From Pseudocercospora fijiensis CIRAD86 (taxonomy: Eukaryota; Ascomycota; Dothideomycetes; Mycosphaerellales; Mycosphaerellaceae), in contig NW_006921541.1 of NCBI RefSeq assembly GCF_000340215.1, forward strand, positions 1,337,527 through 1,401,526: a DNA stretch of 64,000 bases, read 5' to 3'. Positions 11,158-24,689 of the stretch are shown in pieces. The position numbers and the translations under genes were made by a program. Every line of letters begins with the position of its first letter. Position 1 is the stretch's first letter. The notes under the pieces were generated by a model that saw only the letters and a list, made by a program, of their open reading frames with translations, was not told the DNA's origin and made no database searches.

Positions 11158-11739
11158 TATTAACCTTATGTACCTATAAAACAGGTAGAATAGCACAATA
11201 ACTATACATTTTGAGTAAAAGTTATATTAGAATTAATTATAGGTATTAAGTAGACGAAAATTAATGTCTATATAATAATCTGTATATTTCTAAATATATA
11301 GGAATAAAAATTACAAAACACTACTTTAAGATAAACGCTATACGAATAGCGTCCGGATTGCCTCTATAACGATACTACTACTATCGTTCGCTATAGGCGG
11401 AAATATACGCGGACCCTTAGAATTACCCGCTCTCTAACCTCTAAGTATTTGCTATACGTAATAGTGTCGCGTTGTTACGTACTAATACCGATCGGGTAAA
11501 CTAGGCTAAAACGCGGCTATTTAAGGTCTATGCGCTTTACTAAGGTCTATGCGCTTTACTAAGGTCTATACGCTTTACTAAACGCGGCGCTTTACTAAAC
11601 GCGGCGCTTTACTAAACGCGGCGCTTCGCTACTAGTTCTAACAACTTCTATGCCCGAAGTACGACTTCTATAGTACGACTTCTAGCTCTAATCGCTTATC
11701 GCATTTAAGACTCGAGTCCGCATTTCGCATTCCGCCGCC
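11158..11739. other. AT-rich subterminal region
   Basis: Strongly AT-rich to about 11,340, then RIP-like sequence with short tandem copies around 11,520-11,630 (units like GGTCTATGCGCTTTACTAA and AACGCGGCGCTTTACT). No gene is visible. Confidence 0.4.
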
Positions 11740-14350
11740 GCTATCGCTATCGCTATATATTATAGACGATACCGAAGAAGCTATCGAGGTTCCTTAGTAG
11801 GCCTACCTCGCTACCGGCGATAGCAATCCTGTTCTACGTTAAGATCTAGAGAAGGACTATATTATTACGGATAGCTTCGAAGGTTCTATATACCTCGAGG
11901 AGCAGCGCCGCTAGCGCTAGCTTACCCGCTAAGGTAAAGGCTAAACTCTTTAGCGTATAGTTCGCGGATTTCGTATCTACTGTTATTAGTTAATACGTAC
12001 CGCCGCTCGTTAAGGTCCGCCGCGGGATATAGGTCTATTAATAGACTTAAAGTAGGAGGAAGTTAGTATTAAATATAAGGACTGCGGACAAGCTAAAGAG
12101 ATAGAATGTAGCTATTCTTATGCTAAGACTAATCTTCCGCCTCTACGTATAGCGCCTCCGGATCCGATCTATTACGCTAGTAGTAGCTTTCTCTAGTTAG
12201 CTAGGAACCCTAACCTTACTAAGAACTAACGTAGGCAACGGCGCTAGTAGTAGAAAAACTAGGGCTAGAGTTAGGGCTAGTCGAGTGCGAATCTAGTAGG
12301 CCGTCTAGCAAAGATATACGACTAGCGCCGCTAGCAGCAATAGTAATAGTAAGGTACGTAGAACACTTAGCTATAAGCTATACTAATCCTTCTATCTCGT
12401 AAGGCTTATACCCGCTAGCGGCTAAACTAGTCTACTAAGAAGCTAGAGCTTCCTTAAGATCTATAATAGAAGACCGCCTTCTTTTAGGCTGCAACTAATT
12501 ATATGCTCGATAAGCTATTTAATCTAGAGGAAATCTAGATATTAATATAGGATGCCGGTCTTAAGCGAGAGGCTATCCCCTTTTAGCGGGACATTATTAA
12601 GAATAGCCTATAGTAGGTACTAAATGCATTCTATCTAGACAAGGGCTATATGCCTTCGGACCTTTAGCGCGAGGTACTATATAACCTAGTTTTCGCGGGC
12701 ACCGATATAGTAATAATCGAGAAGACCGGTAGCGGTAAGAGCTTAGTCTACTAGGCATATACTATGCTAACTAGTCGCATTAATATCTAGATTATCCCTC
12801 TAAACCGCCTTAGTAAAGAGCAGAAGGCTAATATCGACTAAACGATACGTGCGCTTACTTAGAAGTCTATAGTTACTAGAGCCGGCAATGTCGAGTTAGT
12901 ACGTTGCTATATAATCTCCGCTAAGACTAAGCGTAAGGATCTAAAGATGTACGATAATATCGTTGCTAGCAGGTATTACTATATCTTTTACAGTCTAGAA
13001 TAGGCGTCTACTCCGGAACTGCGAGAGGTATTTAAGAAGATTAGCGATCGTATTAGCCTCGTTACTATCGATAAGCTATACTTAGTATATAAGTAGAAGG
13101 ACTTTCGTAAGGAATTTGCCTAGATCTATACCCTTCGTAGCCTGTTCCGCAATAATACCCTATAGCTAGGTGCCTCTACGACAATATCCTAGGAGATACT
13201 AGAATTTGTCTTAAAGTATAGAGGCTTCCGTAACGATAGCCGCGAGGCATTTAAGACTAAGGTTATCCGTACGAGTATCGATCGGATCGATACTATATAT
13301 ATCTTTAAGACTATTCCGTAGAAGTATAGTAGCGACTTCGATTTATTATACCTGCTACTAAAGAAGGCAGTCGGACAAGGCGACTAGGGCGTATAGGCTA
13401 TACCCGCGAATATCGACAAGGCGATCGTCTTTATTAATAGTCGGGGCAAGGTCGATAAGCTAACCTATATGCTGCGTTAGTAGCTTGTCTAGCTAATAGA
13501 GGGCTAAGGAGATCTAACTAAGAAGTATACCTAGAACAATACTAGCTATAATATATATAAAGTCGTCGCTTTCTATACTGCTTATGTCGCTAATTACGAT
13601 AAGGATCTCCGATATAACGAGTTTAAGAAGCCTAGCGCTCGTTTATTAACTCGTATTATAGTTAGTACCCTAGCGATCGCTATAGGCACTAACATTAGCG
13701 ATATCAAATTCGTTATTATATAGCAACTGCCTATTACTAAGGACATTAACGATGCTATATAGCGAGCTAGTCGTGCTAGTCGTAAGCTTAGCGTAGGACA
13801 GCGGTCGTATGCTATCTTCTTCTTCCCTTAGTATATCGACGATAGAGCTAAGCGTATTCCGGATAGTATTAACTATGCCTCTATTATTAATCGAGATAGC
13901 AGACCGGCTAATACGGACTAATATAAGCACCTCGTATAAGGTGCTATTATATACTAGCCGATCCGACTAAGCGGTTTGCGTAATACCGAGATTCCTAGCG
14001 AAGATGTTAATAGGGACCTAGACTAGGATAAGGATAACGAGGATACTATTGTCGTTCCGAGAGGTATAGGTATAGGCACAGGTATAGGCATAGGCATAGG
14101 TATAGCTGCACTAGAAACCTAGGAAACAGGTAATGCTAATGCTAATACCTCTACGCCTAGGCGTAAGAATTAGTCTAAGAATAACATAGAGAAGCGCAAT
14201 AAGATCCCCGACATCTTCCGCTTGCTATTTAATAGCTAGTATATAGCGACGCCTCGATGCCTACGTACTATTCTTAATACTACCTCCGTTTAGGCCTTTG
14301 TACATTTAGGATTACGTTGCGCGGTAGTGAATTGGTCAGATTGCACGTGA
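11740..14350 (+). pseudogene. RecQ-like helicase, RIP-degraded copy 1
   Basis: A single frame can be followed for about 870 codons; the internal stops are almost all TAG/TAA at positions where Gln is expected. Recognisable are a Gln/Arg-rich N-terminus, Walker A EKTGSGKSLVYQ near 12,720, a Walker B-like block VTIDKLYLVYKQKDFR (stop read as Gln) near 13,065, motif III-like SATT-type and motif V/VI-like segments (IIVSTLAIAIGTNISDIKFV, then RASRASR) near 13,655-13,780. This is the order of an SF2 RecQ-type helicase core. The frame ends at a TGA at 14,348-14,350. It lies just inside the left inverted repeat and directly upstream of a DUF6589-like gene in the same orientation. Telomere-linked fungal helicases belong to the same broad family, but no telomere repeats are present. 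Confidence 0.7.
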
Positions 14351-14439
14351 TAGATTTAAATTAGGGCTAGCTTCCGTCTTTCCGAACAACCAATTACACA
14401 CTACTCTACCTAATCCTTTGCCTAAAGGCCTAAAGCCAA

Positions 14440-17400
14440 ACCGCTAATTTTTATCGTAGATTCCGCTATCAAAATACGATCTCGCTATACTAACGACAAC
14501 TAGCAAATCCAATACAAGGAGGTTGTAGCCCTGCTAATTGCGAGTCTAACGATCTAAAAATCTCGTATATGCGACGTATACGCGCTAAGTTATACTAATT
14601 CAGCCGAGCCTACTTCTATAGCTGTCCGCCTATCTAAACACACCGATTCTTAATATATCGCTGTATACTAAGTCAATACCTAGAGGTCCTTAATTAGGGC
14701 TATCCGACCAACTTCTTCGCTATACGTACCTACGCGCGACTTCTCGCTATCGAGTTCTCGTCTACGTCGGAAACAGCGGTAGTAATACCCCCCTTCATTT
14801 TTAACTAAACCAACTCGAGGCCCTTTAGAAAGTACTCGCGATCGACTTTCTTGCTATATACGAGTGCGTGCGGCGTAGTAGTGCTAAGTTCTCGTTACTC
14901 TGCCGATAGCATTCACTAGCGGCTTAGAAGCCTCTAGATATACTACCCCTAATATACCCGAAACACCTACGAGCTCGTAGACCTAGTATTCCTAACTAAC
15001 TTTATAGTAACAAGCAACCCCCTACGACTTCTTGTTATTAAGATCTAGCTAAATAGCGGAGGCGACTTTAGCTAGCTAGCTAGCTAGCTACTCGAGTCGA
15101 CTACTTCGAGCGCTAATAAACACTAGTACTAGTAGTACAAGCGACACTATAAGCGGCTCCGACTTGACTAATTAAGCTAACACTTCCGAGCTTAATCGTC
15201 GTAGCGGAGATAATTAGTATAGCTCTTCTTATCTAATAGAAGCGCTACTAACATCTAAACTAGACCGTCGTAGCGAAGAAGATATCGGCCTACCGCCTCG
15301 ACTAGATAATAAAGACGAGGAAATGCCTACTCCGGAAGACCTGCCGCTGCTAGGAGAGACTTCCGATATGCTAGGCCCTTTATCCGATCTGCTAGGTCCT
15401 ATATTCGCTAGTACATTCGCCGGTCTAGCACTCGATAAAGATCGCCGCCGCTAGCGCTAGTACTATAGCGACTACTACAACTCTAAGAACATGCTAGGCG
15501 ATAAGGACCGCTTAGCTACTCGCCGCTAGCCTGCTCGCCTTTAGCCTGCTCGCCTTTAGCCTGCTAAAGAGCGCGCTGCTCCTCGCCGCCTACGAACCGC
15601 TAGTCGCAATATTATATATAATTAGCTAGTTAATAATAGTCTAACTAAGGATGAGGATGCTAATATAGATAAAGAGCCGTAGAGCGAGGGCGAACTAGAG
15701 CGTAAGCGCCGTGCTAGTAATGCCTCCGATAATAACGATTAGCCTATTTAGCATCCTAGTAAGCGCGGCCTCGATAAGATAAACGACGAGGAAGAGGGCG
15801 AACTCGAGCCTACTAGCAATCGTAGTCCGCGCCGCACACTAAAGCAGAAGTACGCCCTCGCTATAAAGCACCTTACTTAGCTTAAATTACCGATAGAGAA
15901 GATATTGTTTATATAGTTTAGCAATAAGGGTACTAAGACCTATCGTAAGCGGGTATAGGCTATACAAGACATGCTGCCTAATAAGCATCTTATTAGTACT
16001 ATCTAGCTGCGAGCTAAGGTTAAGAACTTGATTAGCAAGAAGTTCTTTGATACGTACAAGCTAGAAGAGAGCCTTACTATACTACGCCGCCTCTCCGAGA
16101 TGCATAATGTAATCTATAGTATTGTACCGAATTGGTACCGCCTACTCGAGGACTTTATACTACCGAATACCCGCAAGGATACTATATAGCGAGCAATATC
16201 ATTCGAGGACAAGCGTAACATAATGTAGAAGCGTATCTATACAATTACGTATATAGTAGTGTATTCGATAGCGATAAAGCGAGCCTCCTAGATACTAAAG
16301 TCGCTTAGTCTGCTCTTAGTATATGTTAGCAATCTACTAGCTCCGCTTATCGATACCCTATATAGTATAGGTCTGCTTCCTTCGTATAGGACTATTTAGG
16401 CGTTGATTAAGAAGAATGCTAACACCTAGCGGCTAAGGATCCTCGAGTAGGCAAAGCTATACATTTAGTGGCTCTACTACGACAACTTTAACCGCTAGGC
16501 AAAGCGCAAGGATTAAGACATTGCAGACAATAATAAATAGGTCAACATTACTAATTCGTATATCGCCCTATATAATAATCTTCTAGAGGGCGGCTTAATA
16601 CAGGACATGCTAGACCGGTCCAAGCTAGTACTAACTAAGAACATTATCTATAACATCGATAATAATAATGCTATCGAGGCAGTCGAGATATACTAGCTCT
16701 ACGAAGCCTATATATATATATTCGGTAATGCGATTAAGGCGGTGTTTAAAGCAGCTAAGGATAGAGGCTATCTAGTCTAGTAGCTAGAGTATCCGGAAAT
16801 CGACTGCAGCTTTAAAGGCAAGACCTAGTTGCTAGCTATGCCTCTATTATAGAACGACGAGATCTCTAATAAGGGCACTGCCTTAGTGTACGACGACATC
16901 TACTAAAGCAACCTTAGCCTAAAGCCTAATAATCCGATATTCGACAATCGATTGATTATTAACGTTAGTAATTAGCTTACGATCGAGCGCATGCTATCTA
17001 TAATCTTTAGCGGTATCGAGAACAAGGCGGTATACGATAAGAAGCAGTATGTCCTTCTAGTGCCTGCTTGGTTCCACATCTTTATAAACCTATGCTTTAC
17101 GCCTTTCCGCACCTACTAGAATAAGAATAAGGCTAGTAAACGCTTAGACTTCTCTCTATTGTCTAATATTAACTTCTAGGGCATAAAGGAGGTTAATCCT
17201 AAATCACTAAAGTTCTTCCGTATATAGAGACTACTTAAGCGTTGTTTCAATGCTCGAGTTATCGCTATACTGCTCTAGATTATAGTCAACCGTAGCTATA
17301 TTACCGAGGACATTGTTAGAACAGGCTAAGGTAATTAAACTCGCCCCGAGGTTGTTAAGCAGGCCATTATCGAGAAGATTACTGCCGCTAAGTATATAGA

Positions 17401-18480
17401 CATCTTAAAGGAAATGCATAAGCTACTCTTGTCGCTAGAGGCATAGGATAGTATGCCTAATCGACTAGCTGCTACTGCCGACGGCGCGGCACTAAATAGA
17501 CTAGATGCGGCCTTTACTTCGATATATAGACTACTAAAAGAGATCTCCTTATTTATGCGTATTCGCTATACCGTCCGTATACAGGATGTCGGTTATCTCC
17601 GTCGGTACGTAGATTATACTATTCCAATGTTCCTCGGTGCTAGACAGAGCAATTATAGCCGCCTAATAACCTACTTCTATTTCCTATTGAATGAAGGTAG
17701 TATAGCGGAGCTATAGAAGGCAGTTCTCGCTACTAGAACAGTCAATTAATCTAGAAAGAAGGGCTATACTGTCGGTAGTAATAAGATAATTAAGCTAATC
17801 AACTACGCACTCTCGGAGGATTACAAGCGCCTTACTAACTCGACTTATAGACTTGCTGCCGCCTTTAAGCGAGTATTAATAAATAGGGAGCTATCCCGTC
17901 TTATCCGGGATATATTTAAGGAGAATTCTAGTATCTATCGAACTAGCTATTACACCGAAAAGGACATTAGCGTAGGCGTGTTCAATCGAGCCGACAAGAT
18001 CCGTATCGATAGCTTTACGAAGTAGTAGTATAGAAGCTTTACGCTGTTAGACGATATCTAGAACATTAGCGCAGATTAGATGCTAGCGGTCGTTAAGAAC
18101 TTTAATGCTACTAATTAGAACTTTATACGAGGCCGTACTACTATACTACAATCCGATGCCTTAGACGGTCCTAATACTGCGGAGCGCCTCGAGAGTGTTA
18201 ATTATAGTCTAATCGAGGAGGTAGTGCTTAATCTAGATCGAGACGATATATAGGTTTAGCTAGCAGATAGCACTGCTTAGCTCTTCGAGAGCGTTAAGAG
18301 CTAGGACCTAACTAGAGCTAGAGCTAGAGCTAGAGCTAGAGTTAAGGGAATAGACATAGGCCTTTTAGCACGTATAGGTAGCCTCGGCGATAACGGCGGC
18401 AGTGACTTCTAAAGCAATAGAGTATAGCATTCGATAGATATTAATGCGCGTAGCTTAATTAAGGATGTACTTTATAGTTC
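14440..18480 (+). pseudogene. DUF6589-like protein, RIP-degraded copy 1
   Basis: A long frame with TAG/TAA stops at Gln positions runs to about 18.48 kb; the 5' end is uncertain. The central and C-terminal parts resemble the fungal DUF6589 family: LYYDNFNRQAKRKDQD near 16,470, LLVPAWFHIFINLCFTPFRT near 17,055 and DVGYLRRYVDYTIPMFLGAR near 17,590. An uninterrupted part survives at 17,453-17,716. A second divergent copy lies at 29.6-33.3 kb. The function of DUF6589 is not established; its repeated presence in degraded repeats suggests a transposon-borne protein. The assignment rests on remembered family features and needs a profile search. Confidence 0.6.
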
Positions 18481-18569
18481 CTAACTAGTAGTATACGTGA
18501 ATCTCCGTCTATCCGTATCTCCGTCTATCTATCTATCTATCTATCTATCTATCCTATACATTCTGCTTG

Positions 18570-18640
18570 CCTAAGGTTTCCGTCGTTATCGTATTAATCA
18601 CTTTTACTAGCGCTAATTGCTAGAAACGCGCTTAATCGAC
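18570..18640 (+). repeat. terminal motif A, copy 1
   Basis: A 71-bp motif starting CCTAAGG and containing CGTCGTTATCGTRTTA, TAGCGCTA and GCTAGAAACGCGCTTAATCG. It recurs at 20,387-20,460 (same strand) and inverted at 27,216-27,286 and 62,766-62,836. It directly follows the first DUF6589-like gene. Confidence 0.75.
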
Positions 18641-18650
18641 GTATCTCGTA

Positions 18651-18720
18651 CTAACTAACTAACTAGCTAACTAGCTAACTAGCTAACTAGCTAACTAGCT
18701 AACTAGCTAACTAGCTAGCC
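18651..18720 (+). repeat. 8-bp tandem repeat AACTAGCT
   Basis: About eight units of an octamer rich in the CTAG tetranucleotide. A (CTAT)n run lies just upstream at about 18,523-18,555. Confidence 0.85.
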
Positions 18721-18938
18721 GGCTAGCTCTAGGAAGGTCGTAGAAAGATAACTCTAGTAAGTTGTTTGCTGAAGTCAACTAGATAGGCGTCCTTCTAGCT
18801 AGCTATGCTCGACCTAGGGCCTATTAAGTAGGATTCGGCCCTGCTTAGGACGACGGAGCGGCCTTAGGCACAATTATATACTAGCGTCTAGTAAATGATG
18901 TCGCTCTTACCGTAAAGGAGCGGGTTAGTTAGTAAGGT

Positions 18939-20460
18939 AATGTATAGCCGTTATTGCTGCCTATTGTCGACTACGTAGCTCAACCTTACCTACGTAGATA
19001 GACCTTCGCTTTCTAACTTCTACTTCTTCTTCTTCTTTATATTAACTATACTATATACCGGTATCCGTACTGCGCGTATAACTAGCGAGTATCCGCACTA
19101 TGTGCGTAACTAGCGAGTTCCCCTTTGCGTAACTAGCGATAGTAAACACCTCTATCCCTAGCAATACACTAACTATCTATATACTATAGCGGCAGTGTCA
19201 ATTATACCTCTTTATCGCGAGTGGAAGTAGCTCTCTACTACGATTAACACTATTCCTTGCTAGTTCTGCGACTTGCTACCGACAGAGCCGCTTAGAAATA
19301 GTCGAGGTCTATTAGTAGGTAATTTGTTTAGTCCTTTAGTCTCCGATAGGCTTTGCCGAAAGGTAACTCTCCTAGCGAGTAGGTTTAGGAATTAATCGCA
19401 GTCTTAGTATAGCTGTTCTATAGTAGTATTACTGTTAGGTGATTCCGCATTAGATAGTCTTCTTGTCTATTGCTATAATAGGCTTTCTATATTAGGCTCT
19501 TCTCGGGATACTATACGTATATCTAGTTAAGCTTAGTATAACGCAGCCTTTGCAAATTCGGCGATTAGGAGCGTACGATGTCGGATATAGCCTCTAGGTA
19601 GCGAGCTATTAATGCTATAGTTCCGCGGTACGAACAGGCGTCCTTAAGTAAGACGTCTTTATAAGGGCACTGCTATACGACTATAGTAAGCGTATCGACT
19701 CTGCTAGACAACTATAGTACGCACCCCCCCCCCCTTCCCTCCGAGCGTATTAAGACTGTTATACACCTGTAGTGCGCAAGCGCATTAAGACTGCTTTACA
19801 CTAGTAGTGCGCAAGAAAGAGTTGTTCTAGGGGCATATCTTTTAACAGTCTTTTTAACATTTAGGCGCGGTTCGACTATTGTTCTCTAGGCAGCTTTAGT
19901 CGGTACCTAGTTTCTAACTCTTTGAGTTCGCTAGTGTTATACGCTTAATAATGCCTGTTCTATATATACTTCGGTATTGTAGTTAGTAATAGAATACGTT
20001 AATAGCTAGCGAGAGAGCAAGCTTATAGGCAATGTATGCTTCTAGTATGCTTCTTGTAGTATGCTCCTAGCAGGCCCTTAAACCGCTAGTTATATTAGAT
20101 CCCTATAAACGCTATTGTTTATTTTCTCTGCCTTGTATAGCAACTAAGGCCTCTAGTTTTAGGGAGAGGTAGGCAAAGGAGGGCGAGGACGTAAGAGGTC
20201 GCTTCGGCGATTCTCGAAGAGATGCTATTTATAGCGCTCGTTATACGTTATCGCCCTACGCTTCTATTCTACCGTATATATTGTAGTGCCTACTAACTAG
20301 TATGTAGTACGATAAGTATAGTATTGGCTTCTAGGCTTTGTCGGTCTTCTCGAAATAGGACTTCTCGAAATAAGGCCTTCGGTATACCTAAGGCTGCGGT
20401 CGTCGTTATCGTGTTAGACACTTTTGTTAGCGCTATTTGCTAGAAATGCGCTCAATCGAC
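18939..20460 (+). repeat. left inverted arm of RecQ-carrying unit
   Basis: This stretch matches, in inverted order, 27,216-28,910. Matching landmarks are AATGTATAGCCGTTATTG (18,939 / 28,910), a (CTT)n stretch, TTTGTTTAGTCCTT with GTCTCCGATAGGCTTTGCCG (about 19,325-19,360 / 28,545-28,590), GCGTATTAAGACTGTTAT-type direct repeats (about 19,745-19,810 / 27,880-27,985) and motif A at the inner end. The arms differ by many transitions and indels. Confidence 0.7.
20387..20460 (+). repeat. terminal motif A, copy 2
   Basis: Starts CCTAAGG; contains GTCGTCGTTATCG, GTTAGCGCTATTTGCTAGAA and GCGCTCAATCGAC. It is the inner end of the left arm and the mirror of 27,216-27,286. Confidence 0.8.
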
Positions 20461-20505
20461 TCGGTCTAGCGTTGTAGCGGCGGTGTTGTTATTTAGAAAG
20501 CATCG

Positions 20506-20567
20506 TAAATTCGAGGAAGGAGATTTAGATAGAGGAAGCCTCGACAGCCCGCTAAGGCTCGGATTTA
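20506..20567. repeat. quasi-palindrome (subterminal hairpin), copy 1
   Basis: TAAATTCGAGG at 20,506-20,516 and GCTCGGATTTA at 20,557-20,567 are near reverse complements about 40 bp apart, with CCCGCTAAGG between them. Equivalent structures lie at 27,050-27,101 and 62,601-62,652. Confidence 0.65.
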
Positions 20568-20989
20568 CTATAGTATAACATCCGATTAGCGGGATTAGGC
20601 CGGCTTTAAGATCGCGATTTCCTCTTACGCATCTATTAACTTTAGCTATATACCGATATCGACAAAGAATATAACAAAGAGCGTAACGGTACTAAAAACG
20701 CGAGAAATATATGCTATACTATATACTGTCTTAAAGGTCTACTATCTAGTCTACTGTCTACCGCGAAGTCCTGCTAAACAACCGCTAAATTAACGCTAAA
20801 ACACGCGATTTCCGACCTACCGACAGTCTACGTGTCTCTATACTATATCTACTACCTACTCGGCAGATACTACGATAGGATATTGTCGTCGATATTACTG
20901 CTACGGCTGCTTGCTACACTCAAGCTTCTCGTACGAGCGCCCTCGCTATATAGACCCTTAGTAGCTATAGGAATGCGAATGTTACGACT

Positions 20990-23900
20990 ACTACGACGAC
21001 TAATATAAGCCTATGTTAACTGCTTAGTCGCCTCCTCTACCGTAATATCGTCTTCTTCTTTAATAGGTAGAGCGGTAGGGCTAGCGGTAGTAGAGGTAGA
21101 TCGACTAGGGCCTAGCTAAGCACTACGGCGCGTACGCTTTCGAGTAGATAGTGCATCGGAAGGCCTAGTAGGATCGGAGACCGTAGGGCTATCGGACGGA
21201 GGGTTAGAAGGAGCCGCTATAGTAGGTGTCTGCTGCTAAGTTTGCTAAGCTAGGCCGTGCTATATACCGGACTAGCGTACGGTATTCGCGAAGGCAGATC
21301 GTCTTAAGGAGTTATTCAGGTTGCGCTAGTCTGCCTCTATCTGCTATAGAGTCCTATAGGTTACTAGACGTAGATCTGCTAAGCTACCTTTAGCTCCCTA
21401 TTCTTCTGCCGCCTGTCTAGTAGTAGCAGCATCTTCAATAGCCTTCGTAGTAGCCTCCTACTTCGCTTTCTGTTCCGCCTTATAGGCCTCCTAATTAGTA
21501 TATATATCTTCGGCTATACTAATAACAGTAGCAAGCAGCTCGTCGAGATTAGTATCCTTATGCTGCTACTTATTCAATTCTAGTACGACTTGTAATAGCC
21601 TATCTCTGTCGATATTTAAATCCTCCTAGGTCTCGTACGACCGAGCAAGAAGGAAGACCTCTAATACAGACTATATTAGCCTATCCTTTATATATATGCC
21701 GGCTAGTATACGGAACAAGCGGTTCTTACGTAGGTATAGGGCATCTACTTTCTTTAAGCACTAGTCCTTAATATACTTAAGCCTAAAGCTCGGTCTTATG
21801 CCTTTGCCTAGTAGGTTGACTAGCTTAACGCGCTTAGCTAGTAGTTTAGGTAGATTAGCTATTAGATCGGTATTGTAGAAGTTGCAGCAATCTCTTCTAT
21901 CTGCTTAGTCTAGTAGGTACGGAAACTAGGTTAAGTGTTCGCTATAGTGCTCATTTATTACTACTCGAAAGTAGCGGCCTAGTATCTTTAGGTGATCGTT
22001 TAGCGCACCTAAGAAGACCTTTGGAATGTTCTTCCGGCTCTCTAGCTTAGATTTATTCTATGTATTACTCTCCTTAGATTTGCCCTTACGGCCTCTAGAA
22101 GCACTATCTCTAGCATCGGTATTAGCGTTACTATACACATCGTCTTAGTCGCTCGTACTACTAACATCCTTACTAGGAAGCTCTTATCGCAACCTGCTAG
22201 GTCCGGTAGTATATACACCTCTACCTCTACTACGAGTACCTCTACCGCGAGCACCTCTACCGCGACCGCTACGACTACGACTACGACCGCTAGACTGCGC
22301 CTATACCTATACCTATACCTACGCTAGTAGAAGGATAGAAAGCATGCTAGCGCCTTCTAGCATACGCTTAATATAGTCTCCGCTATAGTATAGGACGAAG
22401 AAGAACGCCTAAGGCTAGTAGAAGTGTAGCTTATTAAAGAAGCCCTACGAATTTAGAAGCGCTAGTCGTCGAGCAATGCGTCTAAGTCGCTACTAAAGGT
22501 CTCCTAGGTTGCGCGTAATGTTGAACTTCTACTAGTATATATCCGCGATATTAGGCATATCTAATCTAATGCTTGCTACGGTAGTAGCTGCTATATATCG
22601 AATGTTAGAGTCTAGCTTATAATACTTATTATATCGATCGTCCTAGTCTAGCTTTAGCACCCTCGCAGTATAGAAGGAGATAGTACGGGTAACATTAACA
22701 CCTAGACCTACGCCTAGGCTATACTAATACTTCTTAGTTAGATCCGGATTATCCTTAGTCAGATGCAATAACTAGCTACGGGCGATATCGACGAAATTAG
22801 CGATGTGTTTATAGCCGTTAATAAACACTAGAGACTTGCGTATGTTCTATAGCGTAGCAGATCCCTTCTTAATATCCTTGTCCTCGCTATTAGGAGTTAG
22901 TAGATAGGAGACCGCATTATTAATCACTATATATAGTATATCGTAGTTAGTAAGATACTCTCTCGGGATGAACTTAATAATATACGTAATCTCTAGTCGA
23001 TCGATACTACTACGGATAATCTTAGTCTCGTATAGATTAGGGCCTTTATCGCGTATACCGGCATACTTTATCGCATACTTAGTGCACTCTTTATCTATAG
23101 TAGCCGATGTTAATAGCGTGCTAGTGTCGATACGTAGGCGATTACGCATTTAACCGACCTACGAGTATTCGTTACAGAAACTAGAAGGCTTGCCCTAGTT
23201 ATAGATTAGGTGCGCCTTATCGATAACAAGCAGACTAATACGCTCGCGGACCTCTAGTTCGTTTAGTAACGAAAGGAATTACGGAGATGCTGCCTATTCT
23301 AGACTAAGTAGGAGGTGCTAGACCTTGCCTTTTAGAATGTTCTTAAATATGCCCGGGTCGATCTTCTTAGTGTCGGTAGAGATATATACTAAATAGACGA
23401 GGCTACTAGTATTGCTAGCTATGCGCTCGATAGCTGCTACTTATTCGGCACCTAAGCGGTTTAATAGAACAACTTAAATAGTAATTATACTAGTTAGCAT
23501 TGTAAAGCCCTAGAATAGTAAACTCTTTCCCTCGCCTATACGAGCAATAAATAGGACATTATTCTAGCTATAGATAAGTGCGTATATTACTATCTTCTAC
23601 GGTAGAGTTAGTATGTATTCTATACTAGGGTGCTTGAAATCGAGGAGTTTGGTTAAGCCTTTCTCGATAATTTCCGCCTAGTACTAGATAGTCTCTTTAA
23701 ACTAGCCTGCTTGCTATACTAGTTCTTATACACGCGCGAGTGAGGTGTCTAGATCCGTAATCTTCTCGATACGTCGCTAGAAGTGCCGCGGCTAGTCTAA
23801 TTTCAATTAAGGCAGCTTTATCGGCTTAATACCGAAGTCTAGACGCATACGCGTAATAGCGGAACGACCTAGTAATAGTGCTTAATATAGCTCTTAGCGC

Positions 23901-24150
23901 TCGAGTCGCTGCTTCTTCTAGCGCGTAGCCTTCTTATTCTCGTGCTGCTTACGGCGCTACTTTTTAGACGCTATGCTAGATGCTAGACGCTAGGTGCTAA
24001 TACTAGATACTAGATGCTAGATGCTAAATGCTAGGTACTAGCTAGTATTCGAGTCGGCGATGTCGTTAGTTTAGCGCTAATCGAGTGCTAAAGGAATAGA
24101 AAAGTTAGCGAGTAGCGGCGGTAGCGAGGTCGAATTTGAACCCTGTTTTA
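20990..24150 (-). pseudogene. RecQ-like helicase, RIP-degraded copy 2
   Basis: Read on the minus strand, a helicase core is clear: Walker A ARIGEGKSLLFQGFTMLTS near 23,545, a downstream block QVVLLNRLGAEQ near 23,470, a DEAH-like element LLVIDKAHLIYNQGKPS near 23,210, TSATIDKECTKYA (motif III region) near 23,100, and a C-terminal domain with KFNITRNLGDLQQRLRRIAR near 22,460. An intact 100-codon piece survives at 22,847-23,149. The tail (21.0-22.2 kb) is charged and partly coiled coil, resembling the tail of copy 3. It is divergent from the unknown ORF at 24.7 kb and runs towards the left inverted arm. The degraded state means it is not functional. Confidence 0.7.
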
Positions 24151-24689
24151 AGGACATACGGACCTTCGGTAGAGCCTGTACAATACTCAAACTTTGTAAC
24201 TGCGTACTGCGTTTATCGAGATTAGGCTACGGGTTGAAGTTCTAAGTGCTAGAGGCTAAAGAGCTAGTTTGCCCTCTAGACTAAGCAGGCTATATAGGTT
24301 GAAATACAGAATAGATAGATACGCGGAGGTTGTAGAGGGCACTAGAAAGGTGGACCTCTAATGCTTTGTTATTACGGTAAGGTGTTATTTGTTTGAAAGT
24401 AAATTATATAGGGGTAGGCAAACGAGTTAGGCGAGACTAGTAATTTACGTTTCCTAATTATAATTCTCAAATTTGTAAAGCAATAGTATTATTAGAATAC
24501 GTAGTTATCTTGTTAGTATAATTATCTAGGAACCGTCTCTATTATATACTATGCTATAAGTGCTAGTTGTTGCGGTATTCGAGCTATAATACCTACGCTA
24601 GTAGGTGGTTAGTCGAAGCTGCACCCGCCCTAAACGGTTTAGCCTTAGGCGCTTCGCTAGAATGAGATCTCGAATAGCGCTAAACCTAA
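24151..24689. promoter_or_regulatory. divergent promoter region of the RecQ unit
   Basis: The gap between two divergent degraded genes. TTAGGCGCTTCGCTAGAA near 24,643-24,662 and ACGAAGCGCCTAAATAG near 24,744-24,760 form an inverted pair, one copy facing each gene. The same motif (CTAGCGAAGCGCCTAAA, 58,609) stands upstream of RecQ copy 3, together with a shared GCAACAACTAGC. Part of the stretch keeps CpA and TpG. That this is a promoter is inferred from position. Confidence 0.45.

Noticed and set aside
11740..14350. Helitron
   Set aside because: The helicase motifs are RecQ-like, not Pif1/Rep-like, and no rolling-circle replication initiator motif was seen.
11740..18480. Reassigned stop codons (TAG/TAA read as Gln)
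   Set aside because: Frames in the degraded blocks look readable if TAG/TAA mean Gln, but the host genes use normal stops and Gln codons, the LTR pair shows the underlying C to T and G to A changes, and some stops stand at Trp. RIP explains all of it.
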